In this document: in pieces, positions 1 through 8,281 of the stretch | How the letters are laid out: the number at the start of each line of letters is the position of its first letter | Position numbering within the stretch: position 1 is the stretch's first letter | NCBI GenBank assembly: GCA_004151065.3 | Contig: NWUY0300017803.1 | Location: forward strand, 1 to 10,844 | Source of the DNA: Larix sibirica | Taxonomy: Eukaryota > Streptophyta > Pinopsida > Pinales > Pinaceae | Reading direction: 5' to 3' | DNA length: 10,844 nt | Notes under the pieces: model-generated | Told to the model about the DNA's origin: nothing | The model's input: only the letters and a program-made list of their open reading frames with translations | Databases searched by the model: none | Translations under genes and position numbers: made by a program

Positions 1-319
1 ATTCCCAAGGGTCAATAGTTTTCGAAAGGTGCAAATCATCAATTAGATGTGTTTCTCCATATCCATGGACCAATGTCTCTGTTATTGTTTCTATTTCTAT
101 TTCATTGATGTTTTCATTGGTTTGTTAGAGGACTGCATAAGTTTCATCTTCATTGCTTGAATCTGAAATCAAAATTTCGTTGGACTCTTTCTTTGTCAAT
201 TAGTGGGATCTTGCTTCCCAATCTGCAATGACATGAACATTTTCCATACCACAAAAAGTTTTCAATGCAACCATGAAAATATTTGGGTGAACACTTCCAA
301 AGATGAAAGAATTTTTTTA

Positions 320-499
320 TTCCAATTTCCACTTTAGCATAACTGCAATTGGCATGTCCTCTTCAAGATTTCTAGGCAACGCCTTTTGAACTTTGTCCAA
401 AGATGTGGGTACATTGATGACTGTTCCAGTCAAGCCTAGTTGAGCTCGTTTATAACCTAGTTGGATGATCTGAGCAAAAGAAATCCTTGGGGACACAAG
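320..499 (-). other. Conserved Helitron N-terminal block (DUF6570-like)
   Basis: Directly after the TGA at 500-502 the frame reads LVSPRISFAQI, GTVINVP (427-407), LPRNLEED (starting 379) and KWKLE, followed by TAA at 317-319 and then NSFIFGSVHPN. Helitron replicases carry this series upstream of the Rep domain: EE-R-LVSPRIPFMQI, a G-x-VVNVP motif, LPR, and L-KR-L-YK (recalled family pattern). The first TGA falls where the family often has Arg, which fits CGA to TGA decay, and the TAA falls where Tyr is common. This is the strongest family assignment on the left side of the window. Confidence 0.78.
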
Positions 500-607
500 T
501 CACTCCTCCAAAGGTGTTAATATATCTACATAGGGAAAGCTGGTGTTGCGACGAATGTTAAGCAGTGTTGCAAAGATCGGTGTCTCTGAATTTGAAGTAA
601 TTTTTTT

Positions 608-745
608 GCAATATCTGCATATATGCTTGTGCAATGCAATAGAAGAGGGCATATCCTTCCATGGTAGGAATTTCAATGAGAAGAAGGTGTTTTCATTGAT
701 GTGGCGAATATATTTTTTTAAATGCAAGCGTCTACAAACAGAACA
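608..745 (-). other. CxxC...CxxC zinc-type block of Helitron protein
   Basis: CSVC is encoded at 745-734 and ICRYC, with cysteines at 617-619 and 608-610, follows 42 residues after the first cysteine. After it comes ETPIFATLLNI, then TPLEE just before the stop at 500-502. The order (cysteine pair, spacer, second pair, a proline-containing linker, an EE-LVSPR motif) is typical of the N-terminal region of many Helitron proteins, where it is probably a zinc-binding module. A reading that starts at 727 uses TTG, not ATG; the frame is open further upstream through the first cysteine pair, so 727 is not a true start. Confidence 0.66.
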
Positions 746-954
746 TGTATGGATAGGTGTATCTTGAATAGGTTTGGAGTATTAGATTTTTCGTTTAGAA
801 GCTCTTTGCATAGATTGACGGAAAAGCTTTTTCCAATGGAACTGTTGTAAGTGAATTGTTGTAGGTTGTTATTCCTCTTCTTCATTACATCAATGGAAAA
901 TTTATTTGATATGGAGCTTGGCATGATGGGGGATGTTGTCTAAATACTTGTTTG

Positions 955-1380
955 GAACCATGGATGGAAATGTGAATGGCATGTATCTATCTCATAGTGC
1001 AAAAGATAGATAGGTGTGGTGGAGGTGTTTGTTGAGTAGTATCGATTCTGAAATTTGTATGAATGCATGCTCCAGAGGAATATGTTAATTTCCAACATCA
1101 CGCACAACCATTGAATTGCAAACTGACCACCATCTATATGGCCAATTGGAAAAGGCTCTGCCAAATTCACAATATAGGTTTCCCAATTGGAAACAAGTCA
1201 TCTTTCTGGTACTATGTATGTATGCATAAATGTATTTAAACAGTGTAGTGCTATGGTATAATTAGATTCCATGCAATTGAAGAAATTTTGCGCAATCATC
1301 CTTCTAAGGCTTAGAATATAGGTCTTTGTCAACTTTGAAATTGATATGAACAAAGATTCACAACAATGGCCTTCATTTGA
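955..1380 (-). other. OTU-like domain 2 (degenerate), tandem to domain 1
   Basis: A second stretch repeats the OTU layout. It reads SNEGHCCESLF with the presumed catalytic Cys at 1363-1365, then ILSLRRMIAQNFF, which matches the IRQVVINHF helix of domain 1 at almost the same distance (20 versus 19 residues from the Cys). After a frame change near 1200 come GGQFAIQWLCVML and INIFLWS, equivalent to SDIFCIKWFANWL and VPVAVWS, then PIYLLHYEID and HFHPW with the presumed catalytic His at 970-972. Cys-His spacing is about 131 codons. The match to domain 1 was made by eye in two separate blocks. The alternative is that the gene has one OTU domain and this is chance similarity, which the spacing makes less likely. 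Confidence 0.58.
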
Positions 1381-1519
1381 AGAGTAGATATCAAATCCAT
1401 GTTGCAATAGCATTTCTTTGCAATCATGAATTTCAAAGAAGTTATTGGAACAAGAGTTATTGACAATGTTTTTTGACAATTGATGAAGAAAGGTTTGGCT
1501 AGGTCCAATTGATTTGTAA

Positions 1520-1979
1520 GAAATCAATGGTTCAAAGTGACCAGCGGTTGGTGTGTGATCATGTAACAAAATGTTGTAGCAATAGCCAGGACAGGTGGGG
1601 TTTAAATGCAAAAAAAATTTGTTCATAATGACCATACAGCAACAGGGACATTCAACCAATTTGCAAACCACTTAATGCAAAAGATATCACTCCATAGGCC
1701 ATAAATACTATGTTCATCTGGTTGTGTTGTAGTTTGGGACATTCGTTGGAGATAAAGATTTGTATATTTCAAGCCATGTAACTATGACAAGTATCCAGGA
1801 GCTTGTTCTAAGTTCAATGAAGCTATTGCAAAAGGATCTCCCTGTGTGAGGAGAAGATGGAAATGGTTTATAACTACTTGTCTTATTTCTATGGATGTGT
1901 AGCGGAAATGTGATAGCACGGTAACTGAATCGAAGAGGCAATATCCATTTCGATAATGGAAAGATTGTAAGCGAAACAA
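1520..1979 (-). other. OTU-like cysteine protease domain 1 (degenerate)
   Basis: The segment reads RNGYCLFDSV, then a stretch with SIEIRQVVINHF, then YGLWSDIFCIKWFANWLN followed by VPVAVWS, and ends in GHFEPLI. This is the layout of the OTU fold: catalytic Cys in a GxCLF motif (codon 1938-1940), a helix with an LR/IR pair, the WGD-type strand region, and catalytic His in HFEPL (codon 1537-1539). Cys-His spacing is about 134 codons, normal for an OTU domain. The usual Asp of DGNC is Asn here and the next Asn is Tyr. There is one in-frame TAG at 1782-1784, and a frameshift near 1624-1630 between the VWS strand and the NPTCPGY segment. In active relatives the domain would be a deubiquitinase-like protease; this copy cannot encode an intact one. 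Confidence 0.72.
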
Positions 1980-2110
1980 ATGGTTTCTTTACAACACAAC
2001 ATCAATTTCATCAAGAGATCCATGCCTAATTGGAAGAGCTTTTGCTTTTCCAATGAAGCGGTTTATGGGTTCCACCTTCTCCAACGCATAGACAAATGCA
2101 AGAGGAAGAC

Positions 2111-2475
2111 CTGCAATGGAAAGGCAAGTACAAAAGTAAAGAAAATGTGACACAATGTTTGTAAGGATTGAAAGTAAAGAACATCTGGAAGCTTACTAAA
2201 AAATAGACAAAGAAAAAGGGAAAAAAAAAAACAAGAACCAAAAAAAAGAAAAATATCTTTAGACATGGTTCTTGATAGTTTGAAAAATGGGATAGAAACA
2301 ATTGATGTAAGCAAATTCCTGTAAACAATTGACAATGAAAAGAAGAGAGGGCATTGCAAAAACTGAAGAATTTGTGAAATGCTTTAGGGTTTAGGGTTTC
2401 ATTTGCAAAGCAAAAGAAGAATATCAAAGTTATGAATTTGATGAAAGTTGAAATTATTTTATAAAACCACCACAT
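2111..2475 (-). promoter_or_regulatory. Upstream region of the Helitron-like gene: possible 5' leader and intron
   Basis: On the minus strand this stretch runs from a double telobox (2383-2399) through a C/T-rich tract (about 2210-2260 as purines on plus) to a 3' splice-like TTTCCATTGCAG ending at 2111. A GTAAGC at 2196-2191 could be a donor for an intron of about 86 bases. The long minus-strand frame (2475-2026) is rich in Phe and Leu because of the pyrimidine tract and shows no domain; it is more likely leader or intron than protein. No TATA box was identified. Confidence 0.35.
2383..2399 (-). promoter_or_regulatory. Double telobox / short interstitial telomere motif
   Basis: The plus strand reads TTTAGGGTTTAGGGTTT, so the minus strand reads AAACCCTAAACCCTAAA. 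This is two units of the plant-type telomere repeat. In plants the AAACCCTA telobox occurs near starts of many genes, and here it lies about 290 bases upstream of the open Helitron-like coding frame and on the matching strand. It could equally be a chance or relic telomeric insertion. Confidence 0.55.
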
Positions 2476-2948
2476 CTCACATAGTCAAATACAATGGATG
2501 AATCTATTCATCACGAAATCATCTTGAATACAATTAGCTATTCATAAATGTGATTGTCAAGTCATCCTCAAAGACAATTGTTCATGTCAAGTTCTTTTCT
2601 CTAGTAAGTTGGGCTCTCTAAAACTGGCAACCCAATCTTGATCTATAGCTACCCTTTGAAACATGGTTATTTCTCTTTCTAACTATGCAAAAGAGAAGGA
2701 CTGATATCCTCAAGGGGACCTTGGATATATCAAGGTTTGGGTTTAGTTTTGATGGATTGAAATGAAGAATCTAACCTTGGAACTTTAATACAATGTGACT
2801 TTAAGTGCATCTACAGGCATTCAATTGTGTTTTGGAATCCTCGATTTTTTTGGTCAACAGGGAAGTCTCTTGGATATTTACACCACATGTCCGTAAAAAC
2901 CCCAACCCTAGAAGATGTGTTGGACACATGATTTTAACAGGTAAGTAA
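2476..2948. other. Interval with no recognised feature
   Basis: This lies between the Helitron-like gene and the 5' LTR. No frame shows domain content, and no tandem repeat, TIR or RNA gene was seen. The right end of the Helitron probably lies here but its terminus was not recognised. Confidence 0.4.
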
Positions 2949-3576
2949 TGTGCTAGAGAAAGTAATTAATCGGATTATAATTTGTAGAAGCTAATTCATG
3001 AATTGAAATTTGCTTCCCTAAAATTGATTTCTAAGAGGATACAAATGAAATGCAAGTATCGTTCTTGGAAAAAACAGGAATTTGTTTTACAAAATTTAAC
3101 CTCATCACCAAACTTGAAGGAGCCATGGAGGAGGAATGGTTTTTCATAGTGTTTGGGTAAAAGGATCAAGGACTAGCTTGTAAGCAGTGTCAGCCAACTA
3201 GAAACAAAATCGGTAAAAGAACTTCTATCTAAATGGCCATAATATCTCTTTCAATGTCACTGTCAATAAATATCTCTATATTTTATTAGTATATTCTTTA
3301 TTGAGATTGGATGTCATTCCCTATCCTTGTAACCTCATTTTCCTATGTCTATAAAGTTATAGGAAGATCAATTTACTTTTAAAAATCCTTGTACCAACAA
3401 AGGGTCACTAGAATAAACAATGCAAGGTGACGACACCACATCCCTCACATTCCAAGGAAAAAATAAAGGGTTTTGGTGTTTTCTTTCTTATGTCTTAGTT
3501 TCATTGAAGAAGATAGAGTGGACTCCTATAGTTCAAATGGGAGAAATAATACAATAAAAAAGTATGAATATAACCT
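2949..3576 (+). repeat. 5' LTR
   Basis: This is the left copy of the direct repeat. Long words are shared with 6414-7017, for example AGGATCAAGGACTAGCTTG at 3162-3180 and 6626-6644, and the stretch around GGAGCCATGGAGGAG. A TATA-like CTATAAAG at 3349-3356 is kept in both copies. The left edge is set at TGTGCTAGAG, where similarity to the other copy fades, so it may be off by some bases. The right edge is set by the primer binding site and by the last shared word, AAGTATGAATATAACC. Confidence 0.77.
3349..3356 (+). promoter_or_regulatory. TATA-like box in 5' LTR
   Basis: CTATAAAG occurs here and at the equivalent place in the other LTR (6813-6820), after the shared word CTATCCTTGTAAC. Its place about 400 bases into the LTR fits the U3/R promoter of a plant LTR retrotransposon. 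Confidence 0.5.
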
Positions 3577-3578
3577 TT

Positions 3579-3590
3579 TGGTATCAAAGA
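3579..3590 (+). other. Primer binding site, initiator tRNA-Met type
   Basis: TGGTATCAAAGA lies three bases after the LTR end. The standard plant retrotransposon site complementary to the 3' end of initiator tRNA-Met is TGGTATCAGAGC, so 10 of 12 bases match. The matching sequence is absent after the right repeat, as expected for a 5' LTR versus a 3' LTR. Confidence 0.72.
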
Positions 3591-3641
3591 AATAAAGTTG
3601 AAGATTGTTAGTTCCTAGAGTAAAGATGCACACTCTATCTA

Positions 3642-3861
3642 TCTCATTTTGGAATGATTTTTATTTTATGGATGTTTGGTGGCTTGAAGAAAAGGGGTTC
3701 CTCATCAAGACTGATTTTTTTATAGGCAATGTAAGCATATTTTGATTCCATTTTCATTGGACTTGTTGTGCTTTCTATCATAGTTTTTCATCTTGAGATG
3801 GGTCAAAAAATAGCTTGGTGTTAACATGATGTCTATGATAATGTCGTGGTTTGCAATGTCT
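3642..3861 (+). repeat. Copy A of a ~220-bp inverted duplicated segment
   Basis: The reverse complement of 7151-7381 matches this segment along its length. Shared words include GATGTTTGGTGGCTTGAAGA and CATATTTTGATTCCATTTT, plus CTTGGTGTTAACATG. Similarity stops sharply on both sides. The copy begins about 50 bases after the primer binding site. On the minus strand it encodes MLTPSYFLTHLKM and, after a one-base shift, DEEPLFFKPPNIHK, which resemble frames in the other copy. No terminal inverted repeat was seen. It could be part of a dispersed element or a captured gene fragment; I recognise no family. Confidence 0.7.
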
Positions 3862-5479
3862 GCACCAGGCGTTGGGTTTTCTTGGACCGTTGTATTCAAT
3901 GCTTGAATTGTCTTTGTTTTGATATTTTCAATTGTGAGGTTAGTGGAAATATGACATTGGCACATAACACAGTGATCTGCACCTGTATTTGGGGCATCTT
4001 GAAATATTTAGGGATAAGCATATCAAGTTCTTGAGAATTTCATAGCAACTAAATAAGATTTAGTGACATACATAGAGTAAAAATATACAAATATCTTATT
4101 GTCATAGAGTTGTGTGGTGAAGGGTAGTTCCAAGAGTTTTGTATAGTAACATGCTTAGATCTACTGACTCCATGCGATGTGCTAAAATGTTTCCCAGGGT
4201 TATTTTTTACATTATTTTTTTCTTTACTCTTATGTTTGTTGATTGATGTGCTTTTCACTCCAGATCTTCCTTCTTATCTTAAATTTAGTAGGAGAAAATG
4301 GTTTAATGCCAGTCACAACTTTTCTCAAGTGTCTTTGTAGTTTTCTTCCACTTTCTTTTTTATTTTCTGGAAGAGTAATTAGTTGTTGCTTTTCCATTTA
4401 TTTAGAGTTCTTTCCACTTGATGTAGGTTTTGATGATAGTTGTTTTAATTGGCCTATTTGCAATAAACAACAAAAGTGTGATATCAATTGCTGGTTTTTC
4501 CAAGTGTGTGTGCAATTTCCTGGTTCAGTCTCATTGGCATGAGCAAAATTGTTGTCTCAATATGGAGCCAAGAACAATTTGAAATGTGAAGTGTCAAATT
4601 TTCCTTTCATAGTGCAATGTGAGGGTTTGTACTTATGTCTTCAGCTTGTGTGTGATATGGAGTGCTTCTAGTGGATTTGTCGTGTTCCCTGTAAAAACTA
4701 AAATAGAAAATAAGTTCAATAGGTGAGTGGCAATGTGTTCTTCATATTTTTAGTTGTTTGCTTCATGTTGAATTCTCACTTGGAGGTATTTATTTCTAAT
4801 TTTGTTTCTAAAAAAGGATGGAATATAATATAAAATTGTCAATAAAATATGAGGAAATATGTCCCATACATTCAACAACAATTAAGGGCCTTAAATTTCG
4901 TTAAAGATCTTCGACTTCTAGACTTTGATCTCATTATTGTTGTTATATAGTTTTTATAAGGGTCAATTTTGTTTGTGTATGTTGACCCTACTTGTTGGAT
5001 GGTGGCCTCAAAATCCATCCATGTTATCTTAGGTCGACACTTGAGGATGAAATTGTGTGGTTGTGATTAGTTTTATTTATTATGATTTGTTGGGCCATCA
5101 AGAAGTAGGTAGGTTTTATTTAATGTTCTGCTTGTGTTTATCCATTGTCACTTTGATATTTTTTCCACAAATACATGTGATTCCGGTAAACATTATTGGG
5201 TTGGATACACACTGGTATAAAGTAAGATTGTTCATTTTCCCTCAGTTGTTATTGAGAAGATATTGGAAATGGGACATCGCTTGATTACATTTTTTCTATT
5301 ACGGAGAAGGTTTATTTGATGGAGAAGGTTTTTCCCTTGAATTCATATTTAGCTATATTCTTTTATTGTTTTTTGTAAAAGAAATTTAGTTCGTCAACTC
5401 AAGCATAAGATATGGGATTTGCATCTGGAAATATGAAATCTCCTTTTCAACTTCCATCCATTTGCAGTGCTTTTGTTTC
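3862..5479. other. Interior of the LTR element, no recognised gene
   Basis: This is AT-rich sequence with only short frames. The longest plus frame (4243-4542, 99 codons) is Phe- and Leu-rich with no motif. The minus strand around 4049-4258 is Lys- and Ser-rich and also shows nothing recognisable. No retrotransposon protein motif was found. Confidence 0.45.
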
Positions 5480-5492
5480 GAGTATCGTAGAG
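5480..5492 (+). repeat. Target-site duplication, left copy
   Basis: GAGTATCGTAGAG; partner of 5921-5933 with one mismatch. Confidence 0.6.
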
Positions 5493-5920
5493 AGTTTTCA
5501 CATTTGATATGGTGATATGGTGCTGCAATACTAAAACCATTGTTTTGATCGGATTCCCGCGAAGTTCGTTTATGTGACTAGTGAAGCTTCCATGTTGGTT
5601 TTGGCTTCAATGTTTTTTGATACTTGTAACTTATTTTTATGCGGTTTGTTGTCGGGCAATTCCAGTCGGGTATATGTATTGACTATTGATCTTTTATGTT
5701 GTTTTTATGGATCGTTGTTGTAAGCGGAGTTTATGTCAACGAACTGTTTTGAATTTTCTGGAGAGTCTTTGTTTTCCTGTAACTTTGGGATATGTTGATC
5801 CACAGAATCAGAGATCATTTAATGAGTATGTTTGACTGGTGATGGTTTATTGTATATCTTGATTCAACAATTTGAATAACAAATATACGTTGGTTTTTTT
5901 TCTTTCTGAAAAAAAAAGAG
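5493..5920 (+). mobile_element. 5'-truncated LINE-like (non-LTR) insertion with poly(A) tail
   Basis: A 13-base direct repeat, GAGTATCGTAGAG at 5480-5492 and GAGTATTGTAGAG at 5921-5933, flanks 428 bases that end in CTGAAAAAAAAAGAG. A tail of adenines next to a long target duplication is the hallmark of target-primed reverse transcription, so this is probably the 3' end of a LINE, or a SINE or processed-RNA insertion. The only mismatch in the duplication is C versus T in a CG context. No ORF2 motif is visible; the sequence looks like 3' untranslated region. Orientation is plus. Confidence 0.62.
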
Positions 5921-5933
5921 GAGTATTGTAGAG
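5921..5933 (+). repeat. Target-site duplication, right copy
   Basis: GAGTATTGTAGAG, directly after the A-rich tail that ends at 5920; it differs from the left copy by one C/T change. Confidence 0.6.
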
Positions 5934-6413
5934 CGTGGCCATCTTGTAACAACCATCCAACTATCTGTTGTGGTGTCCAAGATTCAACCCATGGAAGTGG
6001 GTGACACAGATGGTTGTGCGTTGAAGGTGGATTCCATGAAGTCTTATCATTGATCTTACAACATATCTAGTTCTCCATTGGCTTTCACACTTGTTGCATC
6101 CTCTTATTGGGTATGTCCACATTCCAAATCCAATGACCAAGAATCCCTTTAGGAAACTAGCATTTTTTTAGGATTATTTGTGACAGCATAGTAATATAGT
6201 ATGAAGAAGGATCTATCATTCATTTTAGTTGTACCATTGAAAAATCTCTTATTGGGGATTGTGATAGTAACAACCACTAATTTATTCCCATCAAACTCCA
6301 CTCTCTTCAACGACAAGGGTGGATAATGCAACCCACCCACTCCACACCCCGATATGGCCAAGTCTACTTAAAACAGAAGATCATGTTTAGTAAACCAGTG
6401 GGATCATCCCCAT
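5934..6413. other. Interior of the LTR element before the 3' LTR, no recognised gene
   Basis: A minus-strand frame at 6361-6149 (70 codons, containing SLKRVEFDGNKLVVV) looks somewhat protein-like, but it lacks an ATG start and matches no family I know. The bases just before the 3' LTR (about 6390-6413) are not a polypurine tract, unlike most LTR elements. Confidence 0.4.
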
Positions 6414-7017
6414 TGTCCAAATAAAGCAATTAAACGGATCATAATTTTTATAAGCTAACTAATCAATTGAAATTTGCTTTCCTAAAATTGATTTCTAAGA
6501 GGTTACAAATGTAATGCAAGTATCATGCTTGAAGAAAGCGGGTATTTGTTTTACAAAACTTAACCTTATCACCAAACTCGGAGGAGCCATGGAGGAGCAA
6601 TGGTTTTTCATAGTGATTGGATAAAAGGATCAAGGACTAGCTTGCAGTCAGCGTCATTAAACCAGGCACAAAATTGGTAAAAGAACTCCTATTTAAATGG
6701 CCATGATATCTCTTTGAAGGTCACTATCAATATATTTCTTTATATTTTATTAGTATATTCTTTTTTGAGATTGGTTGTCGTTTCCTATCCTTGTAACTGC
6801 ATTTTTCTATCTCTATAAAGATATTCCTTCTACCAACAAAGGCGCATTAGAATAAACAAGGCAACATGAGGACCACCTCATCCCTCGCATTCCAAGGAAC
6901 ACTGAAGGGTATTGGGGTTTTCTTTCTTATGTCTTAGTTTCATTTAGGAAAATAGAGTGAACTCATATAGATGAAATTGGAGAAAGAATACAATAAAAAA
7001 AAGTATGAATATAACCA
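6414..7017 (+). repeat. 3' LTR
   Basis: This is the right copy of the direct repeat, parallel to 2949-3576 from AATTAAACGG to AAGTATGAATATAACC. It lacks about 25 bases found after the TATA-like box of the left copy and differs by many substitutions. It ends in CA, as LTRs usually do. Its TATA-like CTATAAAG is at 6813-6820. Confidence 0.77.
6813..6820 (+). promoter_or_regulatory. TATA-like box in 3' LTR
   Basis: CTATAAAG, at the position equivalent to 3349-3356 in the other LTR. Confidence 0.45.
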
Positions 7018-7150
7018 AAATAATTATAAGAAAAAACATGGACGTAAGAACAAAGTAAAAACAAACAAACAAAAGCATAAAAGAAGCATAAAGAAATGAA
7101 GCTAGAATGGAAATAACAATTCTAGAACTTGCCCTCTATTAGTAAAGTTG

Positions 7151-7381
7151 AATGGAACATTGCAAGCCACGGTACTATCACAGACACCATGTTAACACCA
7201 AGATATTTTTTTACTCATCTCAAAATGGGAACTGTGACAGAAAGCAGAACAAGTCTTGTCAAAATGGAATCAAAATATGCCTACATTTCCTATCAAAAAA
7301 GCAGTCCACGTGATGAGGAGCCCCTTTTCTTCAAGCCACCAAACATCCATAAAAGAAAAATCATTGCAAAAATGAGAAAAC
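7151..7381 (-). repeat. Copy B of the inverted ~220-bp segment
   Basis: Opposite in orientation to 3642-3861 and outside the 3' LTR. The plus strand is open for 94 codons (7129-7413) and encodes MLTPRYFFTHLKM and DEEPLFFKPPNIHKRK. The corresponding plus-to-minus reading of copy A keeps much of this but has a frameshift and an early stop. Shared protein wording may reflect a coding origin, or simply nucleotide similarity. No flanking LTR or primer binding site in opposite orientation was found on the right side. Confidence 0.68.
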
Positions 7382-8150
7382 CTCAGTTTTCAGGAGAGGG
7401 CATTATAAATTGAATAGAGCATCATGACTAGGATGGAATTCTTGACACAACTCAGTATAGATATAACACAACGCTAAGTAGACGAACATATATAACTCGA
7501 AATAGATTCACAAGTGCATCCAATCAATGAGGGGGGACGAATTTCATGGCCTATAGTCTGCAATGGTCAATAGCACAATTGTACATTCTAGTCACCGGTT
7601 AAGAAAGTGCCCAAAGGTACTATAGACCCCGCAACTCTTTGTATGGAAAATATTTCTTATTTCTTCTGAACTATTTGATGTTCTTTTCAATTATACAGTT
7701 TTCTATAGATTTCCAATAGATGACATACATCAAATGGAATTAGTTGTACAATACTTTCAAGAAACCTATGGATTTATTGTACAACATCCTAGCATGTTGT
7801 GTCTCCAAATTGCAAACAAGGAAAGCATAAACTATTTTCCCGTGGAGGCCAACAAATTTCTAATTTTGGCACACTTGCACATCTACAAATCACTATACAT
7901 GGATTATTGTTCTCAAGGAGTCGGTTGCATCTAGGTTTTCTCCCTATTAATGAAAGGCAAATAATTTCCATGTTGAAAGTAACATGCAAACTTCCTTAAG
8001 ACCGAGAAATGGGCATTTCAGAGGCTTTTATTTTCAACAACCCAACAATCCGTGCATTAGTTTGTTTGTAAGAAAGGGTTTCTTTTGATAACGTGAAACC
8101 CATAACTCTTAGTACAATAGGGAATGCCACATAGCTTCAGCTCCAACAAC
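7382..8150. other. Interval with no recognised feature
   Basis: Short overlapping frames on both strands (7734-7999) have no domain content. No LTR, primer binding site or RNA gene was seen. The 5' end of the gypsy element to the right may lie here. Confidence 0.4.
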
Positions 8151-8281
8151 AATGGTCAAAAGAGAATAACCAGTCCAAGGATGCAACCCTGGAAGCAAAA
8201 GCAACGGAGCAGAAAGCAATAATAGGGGGGGTTTCATGTGGTCTGTCATCAAAGCCACCAAGAAATTTCAAACTTGTTTTC

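Larger units (their letters stand above)
1..2110 (-). pseudogene. Decayed Helitron-like (Helitron2/Helentron-type) transposon protein gene, N-terminal part, runs off left edge
   Basis: Broken minus-strand gene. In coding order it shows an OTU-like fold (about 1979-1520), a second OTU-like fold (about 1380-955), a CSVC...ICRYC zinc-type block (745-608), and the conserved Helitron block LVSPRISFAQI ... GTVINVP ... LPRNLEEDMPI (499-345). One reading frame continues from 745 to base 1, interrupted only by stops at 500-502, 317-319, 200-202 and 125-127. Further upstream, frame changes are needed near 1624-1630, 1200 and 750-790. The Rep nuclease (HUH) and PIF1-type helicase that would complete such a protein lie beyond base 1, so rolling-circle function is inferred from family resemblance only. 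An OTU protease joined to a Helitron protein is known mainly from Helitron2/Helentron-type elements. Codons stay coherent upstream to 2110, where TTTCCATTGCAG ends a possible intron. No terminus of the element was identified. Confidence 0.72.
2949..7017 (+). mobile_element. LTR retrotransposon lacking recognisable gag-pol (LARD-like), nested insertion inside
   Basis: Two direct repeats of about 0.6 kb flank roughly 2.8 kb. A primer binding site resembling the initiator tRNA-Met type follows the left repeat by three bases, which fixes the plus orientation. The interior holds only short frames. I found no gag zinc knuckle, protease, reverse transcriptase, RNase H or integrase motif, so the element would have depended on proteins from another element. 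A LINE-like insertion adds about 0.43 kb. The two LTRs differ at many positions and by at least one indel of roughly 25 bases, so the insertion is old. No clear polypurine tract was seen before the right LTR, and the flanking bases (AGTAA on the left) give no convincing target duplication. Confidence 0.75.

Noticed and set aside
2383-2399. True chromosome end
   Set aside because: Only about two units of the telomere repeat are present and flanks are ordinary transposon sequence.
2026-2475. 149-codon minus-strand frame
   Set aside because: It is Phe/Leu-rich because of a pyrimidine tract, has no domain, and its downstream half is out of frame with the OTU reading; leader or intron is more likely.
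3642-3861. Inverted 220-bp unit as a MITE
   Set aside because: No terminal inverted repeats or target duplication could be seen at either copy.
4243-4542. 99-codon plus frame as a gene
   Set aside because: Composition follows T-rich DNA, no motif, no promoter, and it lies within the interior of an LTR element.
6149-6361. 70-codon minus frame that looks protein-like
   Set aside because: It starts at TTG rather than ATG, is preceded closely by a stop, and no family is recognised.
7734-7999. Three overlapping 66-codon frames
   Set aside because: Mutually overlapping short frames on both strands without motif; typical chance frames.
7391-8150. A second, reversed copy of the LTR element to the right of copy B
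   Set aside because: No sequence matching the reverse complement of the LTR or the primer binding site was found there.
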